A DNA stretch of 64,000 nucleotides from positions 1 to 64,000 of the forward strand of contig CANLQH010000006.1 in assembly GCA_947493285.1 (NCBI GenBank). Reading direction: 5' to 3'. Under the pieces are notes generated by a model. That model saw nothing but the letters and a program-made list of their open reading frames with translations. It had not been told where the DNA came from and did not search any database. Positions 35,028 through 43,555 of the stretch are shown here, piece by piece. The translations under genes were made by a program, and so were the position numbers. Origin of the DNA: an uncultured Tenacibaculum sp. Its GTDB lineage: Bacteria > Bacteroidota > Bacteroidia > Flavobacteriales > Flavobacteriaceae. Numbering within the stretch: the stretch's first letter is position 1; each line of letters starts with the position of its first letter.

Positions 35028-36338
35028 TTAATTAATTCTTTCAATCTTTGCTCCGATAGATTTTAAACGAGCTTCAATATTCTCATAACCTCTATCTATT
35101 TGCTCAATATTATTAATTATTGAAGTTCCTTTTGCTGATAAAGCTGCAATTAATAATGAAATACCTGCTCTAATATCTGGTGAAGTCATTTTAGTTGCTT
35201 TTAATTGACTCTTAAAATCGTGACCAATCACCGTAGCTCTATGTGGATCACATAAAATTACTTTGGCTCCCATATCGATTAATTTATCTACAAAGAACAA
35301 ACGGCTTTCAAACATCTTTTGATGGATTAACACCGTTCCTTTTGCTTGTGTAGCTACTACTAACACAATACTTAATAAATCTGGTGTAAACCCTGGCCAA
35401 GGTGCATCGGCAACTGTTAATACAGAACCATCTATATAATTTTGAATCTCGTAACTTTCTTGTTCAGGAATGTATATATCATCTCCTTTTTTCTCTAATT
35501 TAATTCCTAATTTTCTAAACACATCAGGAATTTGTCCTAGATCTTTCCAACTAACATTTTTAATTGTTAATTCAGAACGAGTCATTGCTGCCATACCAAT
35601 CCATGATCCTATTTCAATCATATCTGGTAAAACTCTATGCTCGCATCCTCCTAGAGATTCAACTCCTTCAATTACTAATAAATTTGAACCTACTCCGGAG
35701 ATTTTAGCTCCCATAGAATTCAATATTTTAGTTAATTGCTGAATATAAGGTTCGCAAGCAGCATTATATATTGTTGTAGTTCCTTTTGCTAACACAGCTG
35801 CCATTAAAATATTAGCTGTACCAGTTACCGAAGCTTCATCTAATAAAATATCGGTACCAACTAAACCAGTCTCGGTTTCTACTCCGTAGAAATATTCTTC
35901 TCTATTATAACGGAATTTAGCTCCTAAACGAATAAAACCTTCGAAGTGTGTATCTAAACGACGACGGCCAATTTTATCTCCTCCCGGACGTGGAATATAC
36001 CCTCTTCCAAAACGAGCTAATAACGGTCCAACAATCATAATAGAACCTCTTAACGAACTTCCATCTCTTTTAAATTCAGCAGACTCTAAATATTCAAGGT
36101 TAACTTCATCCGCTTGAAAAGCATACGAGTTACTTCCTAATTTTTCTACTTTAACTCCTAGTTCACCTAAGATAAAAATCAGTTTATTAACATCAATAAT
36201 ATCAGGAACGTTGTTTACTACAACCCTTTCTGGAGTTAGTAATACTGCGCATAAAATTTGTAGTACTTCATTTTTAGCTCCTTGAGGCGTAATAGTTCCG
36301 TTTAATTTGTGACCTCCTTCAATTTTAAATGATGCCAT
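35028..36338 (-). CDS. murA: UDP-N-acetylglucosamine 1-carboxyvinyltransferase MurA (Asp form)
   Basis: MurA transfers enolpyruvate to UDP-GlcNAc in the first committed step of peptidoglycan synthesis. The 436-residue length and motifs KNEVLQILCAVLL (22-34) and RPGGDKIGRRRLDTH (117-131) are diagnostic. In the latter, Asp121 stands where most MurA enzymes have the catalytic Cys that fosfomycin alkylates. Enzymes with Asp at this site (for example in mycobacteria) remain active and are fosfomycin-insensitive. The start codon overlaps the end of the upstream DUF4290 gene by one base. Confidence 0.96.
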   Translation of the reverse strand: MASFKIEGGHKLNGTITPQGAKNEVLQILCAVLLTPERVVVNNVPDIIDVNKLIFILGELGVKVEKLGSNSYAFQADEVNLEYLESAEFKRDGSSLRGSIMIVGPLLARFGRGYIPRPGGDKIGRRRLDTHFEGFIRLGAKFRYNREEYFYGVETETGLVGTDILLDEASVTGTANILMAAVLAKGTTTIYNAACEPYIQQLTKILNSMGAKISGVGSNLLVIEGVESLGGCEHRVLPDMIEIGSWIGMAAMTRSELTIKNVSWKDLGQIPDVFRKLGIKLEKKGDDIYIPEQESYEIQNYIDGSVLTVADAPWPGFTPDLLSIVLVVATQAKGTVLIHQKMFESRLFFVDKLIDMGAKVILCDPHRATVIGHDFKSQLKATKMTSPDIRAGISLLIAALSAKGTSIINNIEQIDRGYENIEARLKSIGAKIERIN

Positions 36339-36991
36339 TATTTTTTTCTGTATTTATTATTACTGTAATTACTTTTTCCTTTCTGGTTATTTTTATGATG
36401 TCCTTTACCTTGATTATTACGTTTTCTAAGTAAATTTTTACTTTCAGACAGTTTCTCTTCTGATTCTCTTAAATCAATTTTTCCGCCAGACAAATCATAT
36501 AAATGCTTAAAAATAACTGTATCATCAACAGTATCTTTATTCCAGTTTAGGTAACATTTTTTCATGTGATTCGCTATGGTAAACACCAACGCTTCTCTCT
36601 TATCTCCTTCTTCCCAAGTTAAAGCAATATCGATCATGGTTTGAATATTATTCCCATAATAACGATATCTTGAAGCCGACTTTGGATAATCCATTTTTTC
36701 TGGCTTCTCCCTTAACTCTTCTTTAGAAGGTACTTCGTATTTCGAATCAACATCTAATTTAAAATCAGCCATAATATGTAACTGATCCCATAATTTATGT
36801 TTAAAATCTGGCACATCACGTAAATGCGGTTGTAAATTCCCCATTACATCTATGATAGCTTTCGCCATTGTATTTCTTTCTTCTTTACTCTCTAAAGCAA
36901 TACAGTGATTTACTAATTTCTGGATATGTCTTCCATATTCAGGTATTATTAATGTAGACCTTTCTGAATTGTATTCTAAATCAAACGTCAT
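36338..36991 (-). CDS. DUF4290 domain protein
   Basis: This 217-residue protein begins MTFDLEYNSERSTLIIPEYG, which I recall as the start of DUF4290, a family limited to Bacteroidota and often next to murA. It is helical and ends in a basic, Asn/Gly/Lys-rich tail (about 185-217, KGHHKNNQKGKSNYSNN) likely to bind nucleic acid or another polyanion. It overlaps murA by one base. Function is unknown, but linkage to cell-wall synthesis is conserved by position. Confidence 0.85.
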   Translation of the reverse strand: MTFDLEYNSERSTLIIPEYGRHIQKLVNHCIALESKEERNTMAKAIIDVMGNLQPHLRDVPDFKHKLWDQLHIMADFKLDVDSKYEVPSKEELREKPEKMDYPKSASRYRYYGNNIQTMIDIALTWEEGDKREALVFTIANHMKKCYLNWNKDTVDDTVIFKHLYDLSGGKIDLRESEEKLSESKNLLRKRNNQGKGHHKNNQKGKSNYSNNKYRKK

Positions 36992-37037
36992 TTCTCTATA
37001 ATTTATCTATGCAAATTAAGTAATTATTATGGATTAG

Positions 37038-39362
37038 TTATCCGATTACCTTTAATTTTGCGAATTGTAATAATAATTTCTTCTTCCCCACAGTACTAAA
37101 CTTTATTTCAGCTTTTTTATTGGGTCCTTTTCCTTCTAAAGCGATTACTTCTCCTGTTCCGAAGCGATTATGCTCTACAAAATTACCAACAACAATTTCT
37201 CCGTCAAATAAATTAGCTTTTGCGCTTACTTCAGAAACTTTTTTCATTTTTCCTTTTGGCGGTACCACAGCTGGTTTTGCTTTCTTAGCTAAAAACTCTT
37301 GCCTCTTTTTCTGAATTGGTTTTTGAAAACGAATTCTTTTAGGAGAATCGTCAAATAAACTTGCATCAATAAATCTATTTGCAGATGGCTCTGGTGATTT
37401 TGGAGCAATATGCTCTACATATTTTTCATCAATCTCTTCTAAAAACCTACTTGGCTCACCATCGGTTAATTTACCCCAACGGTAACGTGTTTGTGCATAA
37501 GTTAAATATGCTACTTTTTCTGCTCTTGTTAACGCCACGTAAAATAATCGACGCTCTTCTTCTAGCTCACTACGCGTGTTCATACTCATCGCAGAAGGGA
37601 ATAAACTTTCTTCTAAACCAACAATATACACATACGGATATTCTAATCCCTTTGATAAGTGAATCGTCATTAACGAAACTCTTGGTGTATCGTCTTTCTC
37701 GCTATCAAAATCTGTAGCCAATGCAACGTCTTCTAAAAACACTGCTAAAGAAGAATCTTCTCCTGTTTCAATTTTATCTGTAATAAAGTCTTTAATTCCG
37801 TTTAATAATTCTTGAACGTTTTCAACCTTATTAACACCTTCTGGTGTTCCATCTTTTTGTAAGTCTTTAACTAACTGCGTGTTTTTCACTACTAAATCAG
37901 CAATTTCAAAAGCATTTTTTGTTTTAGCTTCAATTTGAAAACGCTGGATCATTCGAACAAAATTCTCTAACTTCGTTTTTGTTCCTGAGTTTATTTTTAA
38001 ATCAACTTTATCTAAATTTAATAAAATTTCAAAAATTGATTTATTATAATGATTTGCCGCAATCGCTAATTTATCAATCGTAGTTGCTCCAATTCCACGA
38101 GCTGGATAATTGATAATTCTTTTTAACGCTTCTTCATCATTCGGATTGATTAACATACGTAAATACGATAGTAAATCTTTAATTTCTTTACGCTGATAAA
38201 AAGAGATTCCTCCGTAAATTTTATACTTAATATCTTTTTTACGCAACGCATCCTCCATTGCTCTAGATTGCGCATTGGTACGATATAAAATGGCAAAAGA
38301 ATCATTGGTTAATTGATGATTCATTTGATTTTCCCAGATAGATTGTGCAACAAAACGTCCTTCTTCTCCATCAGAAATTGTACGCATTATTTTAATGCTT
38401 TCTCCAGCATCGTTTGCCGTCCAAACTTCTTTATCTAACTTAGTTTTATTTTTATCAATTACACTATTTGCAGCCTCTACAATATTACTTGTAGATCGGT
38501 AATTTTGTTCTAATTTAAAGGTTTTAACATCTGGATAATCTTTTTGAAAGTTTAAAATATTATTGATGTTTGCTCCACGGAAACTATAGATACTCTGTGA
38601 ATCATCTCCTACCACACAAATATTCTGAAAACGATCTGCTAAAGCTCTTACAATTAAATATTGTGAATGGTTGGTATCTTGGTACTCATCAACCATTATA
38701 TAACGAAAACGATCTTGATACTTCGCTAATACTTCTGGAAAACGAGTTAATAATTCGTTAGTTCTTAACAATAAATCATCAAAATCCATCGCCCCTGACT
38801 TAAAGCATCTCTCTACATAAGCTTTGTAAATATCACCTACTCTTGGTCGGCTAGCTTCTAAATCCGCTTGTTGTAAATCGGAATTATTAAAATATGCACG
38901 AACTGTTATCAAACTATTTTTAAACGAAGATATTCTGCTTAAAATCTGTTTTGGCTTGTAACGATCCTTATCTAAATTCATTTCTTTGATAATCGCTGTT
39001 ATCAAACGAACTGAATCTTGTGTATCGTAAATTGTAAAGTTAGACGGATACCCTAAACGATCTGCTTCTGAACGTAAAATACGAGCAAAAACAGAGTGAA
39101 AAGTTCCCATCCATAAATTCTTTGCTTCGCTATGTCCAACTACCCCAGCAATACGCTCTTTCATTTCACGAGCCGCTTTGTTAGTAAATGTTAGCGATAA
39201 AATATTAAATGAATCGACTCCTTGCTGCATTAAATGCGCAATACGATAGGTTAAAACTCTTGTTTTACCAGATCCTGCTCCTGCAATAATAATCATAGGA
39301 CCGTCTTTTTGCAAAACAGCTGCCCTCTGTGGTTCGTTAAGTTGCTTTAAATAAGTATTCAA
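37038..39362 (-). CDS. UvrD/PcrA-type ATP-dependent DNA helicase
   Basis: The 774-residue superfamily 1A helicase has the Q motif (LNEPQRAAV), Walker A AGAGSGKT (27-34), the DEYQDT box, VVGDDSQSIYSFRGA (motif III region), and LMTIHLSKGLEYPYV and VALTRAE (motifs V and VI). The C-terminal end has the Tudor-like segment FGTGEVIALEG seen in PcrA. It acts in repair and removal of bound proteins. It has its own upstream region shared with the divergent gene at 39583. Confidence 0.94.
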   Translation of the reverse strand: MNTYLKQLNEPQRAAVLQKDGPMIIIAGAGSGKTRVLTYRIAHLMQQGVDSFNILSLTFTNKAAREMKERIAGVVGHSEAKNLWMGTFHSVFARILRSEADRLGYPSNFTIYDTQDSVRLITAIIKEMNLDKDRYKPKQILSRISSFKNSLITVRAYFNNSDLQQADLEASRPRVGDIYKAYVERCFKSGAMDFDDLLLRTNELLTRFPEVLAKYQDRFRYIMVDEYQDTNHSQYLIVRALADRFQNICVVGDDSQSIYSFRGANINNILNFQKDYPDVKTFKLEQNYRSTSNIVEAANSVIDKNKTKLDKEVWTANDAGESIKIMRTISDGEEGRFVAQSIWENQMNHQLTNDSFAILYRTNAQSRAMEDALRKKDIKYKIYGGISFYQRKEIKDLLSYLRMLINPNDEEALKRIINYPARGIGATTIDKLAIAANHYNKSIFEILLNLDKVDLKINSGTKTKLENFVRMIQRFQIEAKTKNAFEIADLVVKNTQLVKDLQKDGTPEGVNKVENVQELLNGIKDFITDKIETGEDSSLAVFLEDVALATDFDSEKDDTPRVSLMTIHLSKGLEYPYVYIVGLEESLFPSAMSMNTRSELEEERRLFYVALTRAEKVAYLTYAQTRYRWGKLTDGEPSRFLEEIDEKYVEHIAPKSPEPSANRFIDASLFDDSPKRIRFQKPIQKKRQEFLAKKAKPAVVPPKGKMKKVSEVSAKANLFDGEIVVGNFVEHNRFGTGEVIALEGKGPNKKAEIKFSTVGKKKLLLQFAKLKVIG

Positions 39363-39466
39363 ATGAAAAAAAATTGAAAGAATTTTAAAAACGGAAATTT
39401 AACCATTCTTTTAGGTTTTATAAAGATAATTCATCAAATTTTATTCACTATTTTCCTTTTAAAATT

Positions 39467-39517
39467 CGTCTTAAAATCCGAAAACTAAATAATCCGTCTT
39501 AAAACCCGAATTATTTA
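39467..39517. repeat. Repeated operator-like sequence upstream of uvrD-type gene
   Basis: CGTCTTAAAAYCCGAA occurs twice in direct orientation (39467-39482 and 39495-39510), 28 bases apart. The second copy is framed by an inverted repeat TAAATAATCCG / CGAATTATTTA (39486-39517, one mismatch). This looks like a regulator-binding region in the 220-base gap between divergent genes. Confidence 0.5.
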
Positions 39518-39548
39518 AAAAAAATAGAGAACTTTATTATGTTTTGGA

Positions 39549-39578
39549 TTGGCAATTTTAACAGGACTTGTATATTCG
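39549..39578 (+). promoter_or_regulatory. Promoter of the gene at 39583
   Basis: TTG (39549-39551), a 19-base spacer and TATATTCG (39571-39578, one mismatch to TAnnTTTG) end only four bases before the chosen ATG, so a leaderless mRNA is predicted. Confidence 0.45.
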
Positions 39579-39582
39579 CATT

Positions 39583-40095
39583 ATGGAAGATAAAATTATT
39601 GAAGGATTCGCATACGCATTACCAGCTTTAATAACTGGTGGAGTTGCTTATTTAATATTAAGCAGATTTATAGAACAAGATAATAACGAGAAAAAGTTTA
39701 ACGCCTTAGTTGATAAAAAACGTGAAAGTTTACCAGTAAAACTTCAGGCTTACGAACGTATGTTATTGTTCTGCGAACGTATAAATCCTACAAAATTATT
39801 ATTAAGAGTAAACCCTATTGGAACCGATACCAATAGCTATTTACAACTCTTAATTGGAAACATAGAACAAGAATTTGAACATAATTTGGTACAACAATTA
39901 TACATTTCTGAAGATAGCTGGAAAGCTGTTTTAGCCGCAAAACTTTCGATTATAGCAAAACTTAGAAAAGTTGCTGAAACTGCCGAAACTGCAAAAGATT
40001 TACGAGAAAATGTATTGATTGATTATTCTCAAAGTGAGAATCCAACTCAAACTTCAATTGCATATTTAAAACAAGAAGTAAAAAAACTGATCTAA
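39583..40095 (+). CDS. Conserved membrane-anchored protein, possibly DUF7935
   Basis: From the ATG at 39583 the protein is 170 residues. It has one N-terminal transmembrane helix (about 7-27, AYALPALITGGVAYLILS) followed by a helical cytoplasmic domain with KLQAYERMLLFCERINPTKL. I think this is the family called DUF7935, restricted to Bacteroidota, but that is recollection. A TTG five codons upstream is in frame, but the promoter position favours the ATG. Function unknown. Confidence 0.72.
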   Translation: MEDKIIEGFAYALPALITGGVAYLILSRFIEQDNNEKKFNALVDKKRESLPVKLQAYERMLLFCERINPTKLLLRVNPIGTDTNSYLQLLIGNIEQEFEHNLVQQLYISEDSWKAVLAAKLSIIAKLRKVAETAETAKDLRENVLIDYSQSENPTQTSIAYLKQEVKKLI

Positions 40096-40097
40096 AT

Positions 40098-40129
40098 AAA
40101 AAAAGGCTCGCAAAATGCGAGCCTTTTTT
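40098..40129. terminator. Bidirectional terminator between convergent genes
   Basis: GGCTCGCA / TGCGAGCC with a three-A loop, A-run on the left and T-run on the right, serves both the gene ending at 40095 and the minus-strand operon ending at 40131. Confidence 0.92.
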
Positions 40130-40130
40130 A

Positions 40131-40361
40131 TTATTTTTCTTTAGTTAAGAAATAATAAATCACATACAACCATCCTAATATACCATGAATAATTGCGTAT
40201 AAAATAGATTTATTTCTATCCCATGAAATAACTATTGCTATCATAGCTCCTAAACCTATACCATTTTTCGCTATCACTTTATTTGTAACTCCGCTATCAT
40301 GTGCAAAACTTTCGACAGCAAACAATAACAACATTATTACTAATAATCTTTTCTTTATCAT
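40131..40361 (-). CDS. Small membrane protein at the end of the ATP-grasp operon
   Basis: At 76 residues it has a signal peptide-like first helix (1-19, ending SFAHDS) and one or two further helices (about 34-72). It starts two bases after the QEGLA peptidase gene stop, so it belongs to the same operon. I recognise the general type (small exported hypothetical of flavobacteria) but no domain. It may anchor or export something for the pathway. Confidence 0.65.
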   Translation of the reverse strand: MIKKRLLVIMLLLFAVESFAHDSGVTNKVIAKNGIGLGAMIAIVISWDRNKSILYAIIHGILGWLYVIYYFLTKEK

Positions 40362-40363
40362 AT

Positions 40364-41524
40364 TTATTTTAAATTTTCCAGAATAAAATCTATAGTTTTA
40401 TTTTTATTAGAGTTTGCAGCATAAGCATCTGTTATATGTTTTGAATTTACTGCATATTTATTTTTAATTAAATATTTAATATCATCAATAAACTCTAAAG
40501 AAACTTTACCCGTTAACAATAAACTTATGTCTTTTCCAGATTGAAAATAATCGTAAATTTTCTTTAAACCAGTTAAGTATAAATAGTCTTTTGTAAACCC
40601 ACCTCCTCTATGAGCTCTAGTAGTTATATAAAATGCTTGTTCACGCTCTAAATCGTACGTATTATGTAATAACCTAAATGTTTTAGAAAATGTATAACCT
40701 TTAGCTAAACTATCAACAGCAATAACTCTGTATGCTAACTCCTTTAATCTTTTAATGGTTAAATTACCAGACATATATTCGCTAAAAACTGCTAATCCTT
40801 CTTGTGTTTCGACATTATTAGGAAATCCATGAGAAAATATTTTAAGCGGATGTAACAAACCATTCATCGTTGTTACCATGTGAACTCCAATTTCATGATT
40901 AGTTAAAATTGCCATCTCATTTTCAGAAAATGTATGATTGCTATTTAGCACCAATGTTTGAATGTTGTTTAATACCATAGCAATGGCTCCCATTGTTGAA
41001 GATTCTTTTATATTAAAAGTAAAATCATACTTATTAGCATACTCTTTAAAAATAGCCTCGGCTTCTTTAGTTGAATATTTTGGCTGAAAAATAGCATCAG
41101 ATTCATCTTCGGTTTCAAAATGTAAAATGAACTTCGCGTTTTCTACATCTTGCTCGGTTGGTGTCCCAAACGATCGTAAACTATTGTAGTAAAACTTTTT
41201 TTCTTCGCCTATCGTTTCTATACACTGAATTAATCCTGAGTAAGAATAAATTATCTCTTCGTATAAACTTCGAATCTTTTCATCTTCAATCAACTCTAAT
41301 TTTAATGTAAAAAACTCTCTGTGTAACTTAAACTTATCAAAATCGCGAGTTGGATACTTAAAAGTTGGATTAATAGTACATTTTGATGCGAAAAAAAGTT
41401 CTTTTTGCTCTTCAATATTTATTGGATTTACATAACTTAAAAGCTCAATTTTCTTAACTAGCTTATCAATTTGTTCATCAATAGTATAAAGAGTGTTAAC
41501 GCCTACATTAGTATCATTCATCAT
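40364..41524 (-). CDS. DUF1704 / QEGLA-motif zinc metallopeptidase (MATCAP-like)
   Basis: The 386-residue protein has the QEGLA signature at 241-245, and the zinc motif HEIGVH (210-215) in HExxxH spacing. That spacing is shown for the human relative MATCAP, a tubulin carboxypeptidase of the same DUF1704 family. E211 would be catalytic and E242 is a possible third ligand. Bacterial members are annotated as flavohaemoglobin expression-modulating QEGLA proteins, but the molecular substrate is not established. Here it lies in a six-gene operon with an ATP-grasp ligase, which suggests it cleaves a C-terminal peptide or glutamate-type bond made by that ligase (inference). Confidence 0.9.
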   Translation of the reverse strand: MMNDTNVGVNTLYTIDEQIDKLVKKIELLSYVNPINIEEQKELFFASKCTINPTFKYPTRDFDKFKLHREFFTLKLELIEDEKIRSLYEEIIYSYSGLIQCIETIGEEKKFYYNSLRSFGTPTEQDVENAKFILHFETEDESDAIFQPKYSTKEAEAIFKEYANKYDFTFNIKESSTMGAIAMVLNNIQTLVLNSNHTFSENEMAILTNHEIGVHMVTTMNGLLHPLKIFSHGFPNNVETQEGLAVFSEYMSGNLTIKRLKELAYRVIAVDSLAKGYTFSKTFRLLHNTYDLEREQAFYITTRAHRGGGFTKDYLYLTGLKKIYDYFQSGKDISLLLTGKVSLEFIDDIKYLIKNKYAVNSKHITDAYAANSNKNKTIDFILENLK

Positions 41525-41553
41525 AATTCATTTACAAAGTAAGAAGCACAAAT

Positions 41554-42384
41554 TTACAATTTATGTGTTTTATAAAATGCATCTGCGTGTTTTTTTAATT
41601 CAACTTTTAAATAACTTTCTACAGCAGCAACTACTTCTGGGTACATTATTTGATTTAATTCATCGCAATACACTTTTGCAATTTCTGTTGCTAAAACCAA
41701 CGTGTTTTTAAAGTTGCTAGTAATGTATTTTAAGAAATATCCGTTTCCTTGAAAAGTATCGTTAACTTTTGAAGTAGATTTTATATCATTTGGTAATGGC
41801 ATCTTTTCAAGAATACTTCTCCATGATTCTATTGCGTTTCCAAATCGATTACTATCTACGTTCGATGTTCCTAAATTCCAAGTAGGGACTTCTCTTTCCC
41901 AACGTTTCCAATTATAAGAATGCATATCATAAACGATACAAGTAGTAAACTTCTCTTCTATTTTAGCTATTAAGGCGTGTACTACTTTATAAAAGTTAGC
42001 ATGTTTAGCTAAACTTTTTTGATGCATTTTATCAGACAAAGGTTCTTTCCACAATTGTTTTCCCCAGGCATCCGTATAAATTGCGGTTTCAGGCGCTCTA
42101 TTTAAATCGTATTCGAACCTAGAGTCTGTACCTGCAATTACGATTGGATGCGATTGTACCATTGCTTTGGTAGCTGGATCTTCTTCGTACCAACGTTCAT
42201 ATTCGGTATGTAAACAATTACTCCATAGCTCTTTTCTAAATTGATGTCCATCATGCACTGCACCACAAACATATGGTACATATTCGTCAATTTTTAAGGT
42301 GAAAGAATAATCGCTTGAAACTGCTTCAAAAATTTCTTCTTTTTGAATCTTATTTATGATTTCTTCTACTGAAAGCTTTACCAT
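41554..42384 (-). CDS. N-formylglutamate amidohydrolase family protein
   Basis: The 276-residue sequence fits the NFGAH (HutG2-like) fold: HDGHQFRKEL (43-52), Asp-containing IAGTDSRFEYDLNRAPE, YDMHSYNWKRWE near residue 148, and NVDSNRFGN. Classical members release formate from N-formylglutamate in histidine degradation, but no hut gene is near. In this operon it is more likely a peptidase or amidase for a small conjugate. It starts two bases after the TerB-like gene. Confidence 0.85.
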   Translation of the reverse strand: MVKLSVEEIINKIQKEEIFEAVSSDYSFTLKIDEYVPYVCGAVHDGHQFRKELWSNCLHTEYERWYEEDPATKAMVQSHPIVIAGTDSRFEYDLNRAPETAIYTDAWGKQLWKEPLSDKMHQKSLAKHANFYKVVHALIAKIEEKFTTCIVYDMHSYNWKRWEREVPTWNLGTSNVDSNRFGNAIESWRSILEKMPLPNDIKSTSKVNDTFQGNGYFLKYITSNFKNTLVLATEIAKVYCDELNQIMYPEVVAAVESYLKVELKKHADAFYKTHKL

Positions 42385-42386
42385 AA

Positions 42387-42713
42387 CTAACTTAAAATTT
42401 TCTGCAACAAAACAAATACTTTTCTCTCAATAGCATCCACAGTTCCATCAGCAAAGAAAACTTCCTTTATATCGTTTAACAACTCTTTTCTATCTTGAAT
42501 AGAATAGTTGTTTTCTAATAAATATTGTTGGATTTTCTCTATGTTCTGATGCTCGCTTTCAACAACAATCTCAGTATGCATTTTGTTAAATGTTGCTTCA
42601 TTTACTTTAGAAAGAATATATTTTCTTTCTTCATCAGTTTCTATATAATTACAGTGAGCTGCGTATAGTAACACATATACTTCAAACTCTCTTTTAGTCC
42701 AATCTAAGCTCAT
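42387..42713 (-). CDS. TerB-like helical protein
   Basis: This 108-residue acidic helical protein ends ADGTVDAIERKVFVLLQKIL, matching the second calcium- or metal-binding half of TerB-type (tellurite resistance, DjlA-related) domains with the ADGxxDxxE pattern. It overlaps the upstream sulfurtransferase gene by one base and precedes the NFGAH gene by two bases. It could be a scaffold or metal-sensing subunit of the pathway. Domain assignment is by pattern and moderate. Confidence 0.7.
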   Translation of the reverse strand: MSLDWTKREFEVYVLLYAAHCNYIETDEERKYILSKVNEATFNKMHTEIVVESEHQNIEKIQQYLLENNYSIQDRKELLNDIKEVFFADGTVDAIERKVFVLLQKILS

Positions 42714-43555
42714 TATTTTTCAATTGGGTTTTCTAAATTACTAGCCCATGCTGTCCATGAACCATCATATACTTTATAATTTGTATTTCCAGCAAACTCA
42801 TAACCTAAAGCTAAAATACAAGCGGTTATACCTGAGCCACAAGAAAAAACTACTTCTTCTTTATTAGGGTTTATCTTTAAAAATAATTCTTGCAACTCTT
42901 TTTTCGTCTTCATTTCACCATCAGTTTGCAATTCTGAATATGGCAAACTTTTAGAATTCGGAATATGCCCCCCTCTTAAATCTGCTCTTGGTTCTGGTGC
43001 TGTTGCATAAAAACGTCCTTCTGATCGTGCATCTAAAATACAATTATCATTCATCGAAGCTTTTAACACTTCTTCTGTACTACTTACTTTTTCTGATTGA
43101 TAGTTGGCTTTAAAATTACCAAGTTTTAGGTTTCTCTTTTTTGGTATTTCAGTTGGATAATTTAATTGATTCCATGCTGGTAAGCCTCCATTTAAAACTG
43201 CAACATTCTTAAAACCAAAAGTTTTAAATAACCACCAAACTCTTGGAGAAGAATACACGCCTAAATCGTCGTAAACCACAATACAACTATCTTGGTTTAT
43301 TCCTAATTCCTGAACCTCTTCTTCAAAATACTTAGCACCAGGGATTGTATTAGGAAACTCTCCTTCTTTATCTAAAAAAACGTTTTTTAAATCAAAGAAA
43401 ACAGCATTTGTAATTTGCTGTTTTTCTTTTTTAATATCATTTTTGGTGCCTACTTTAGCAATTGTTGCATCTAAAACAATTAAGTTTTCTGCATTTAGAT
43501 TTTCATATAACCAATTAGCAGAAACCAACGGATTGGTAATACTAAGCTTCATCAA
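42713..43555 (-). CDS. Sulfurtransferase with two rhodanese domains
   Basis: At 280 residues it has two rhodanese modules, an inactive N-terminal one (about 10-130, GVYSSPRVWWLF) and an active C-terminal one with catalytic C239 in the loop CGSGITA, the form typical of 3-mercaptopyruvate sulfurtransferases. It moves sulfane sulfur to thiols. It overlaps the ATP-grasp gene by 14 bases and the TerB-like gene by one, so these are translationally coupled. Confidence 0.9.
   Translation of the reverse strand: MMKLSITNPLVSANWLYENLNAENLIVLDATIAKVGTKNDIKKEKQQITNAVFFDLKNVFLDKEGEFPNTIPGAKYFEEEVQELGINQDSCIVVYDDLGVYSSPRVWWLFKTFGFKNVAVLNGGLPAWNQLNYPTEIPKKRNLKLGNFKANYQSEKVSSTEEVLKASMNDNCILDARSEGRFYATAPEPRADLRGGHIPNSKSLPYSELQTDGEMKTKKELQELFLKINPNKEEVVFSCGSGITACILALGYEFAGNTNYKVYDGSWTAWASNLENPIEK

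Noticed and set aside
41554..42384. Histidine-degradation enzyme HutG
   Set aside because: No hutH, hutU or hutI in the area, and the gene is embedded in an operon with an ATP-grasp ligase and DUF1704 peptidase.
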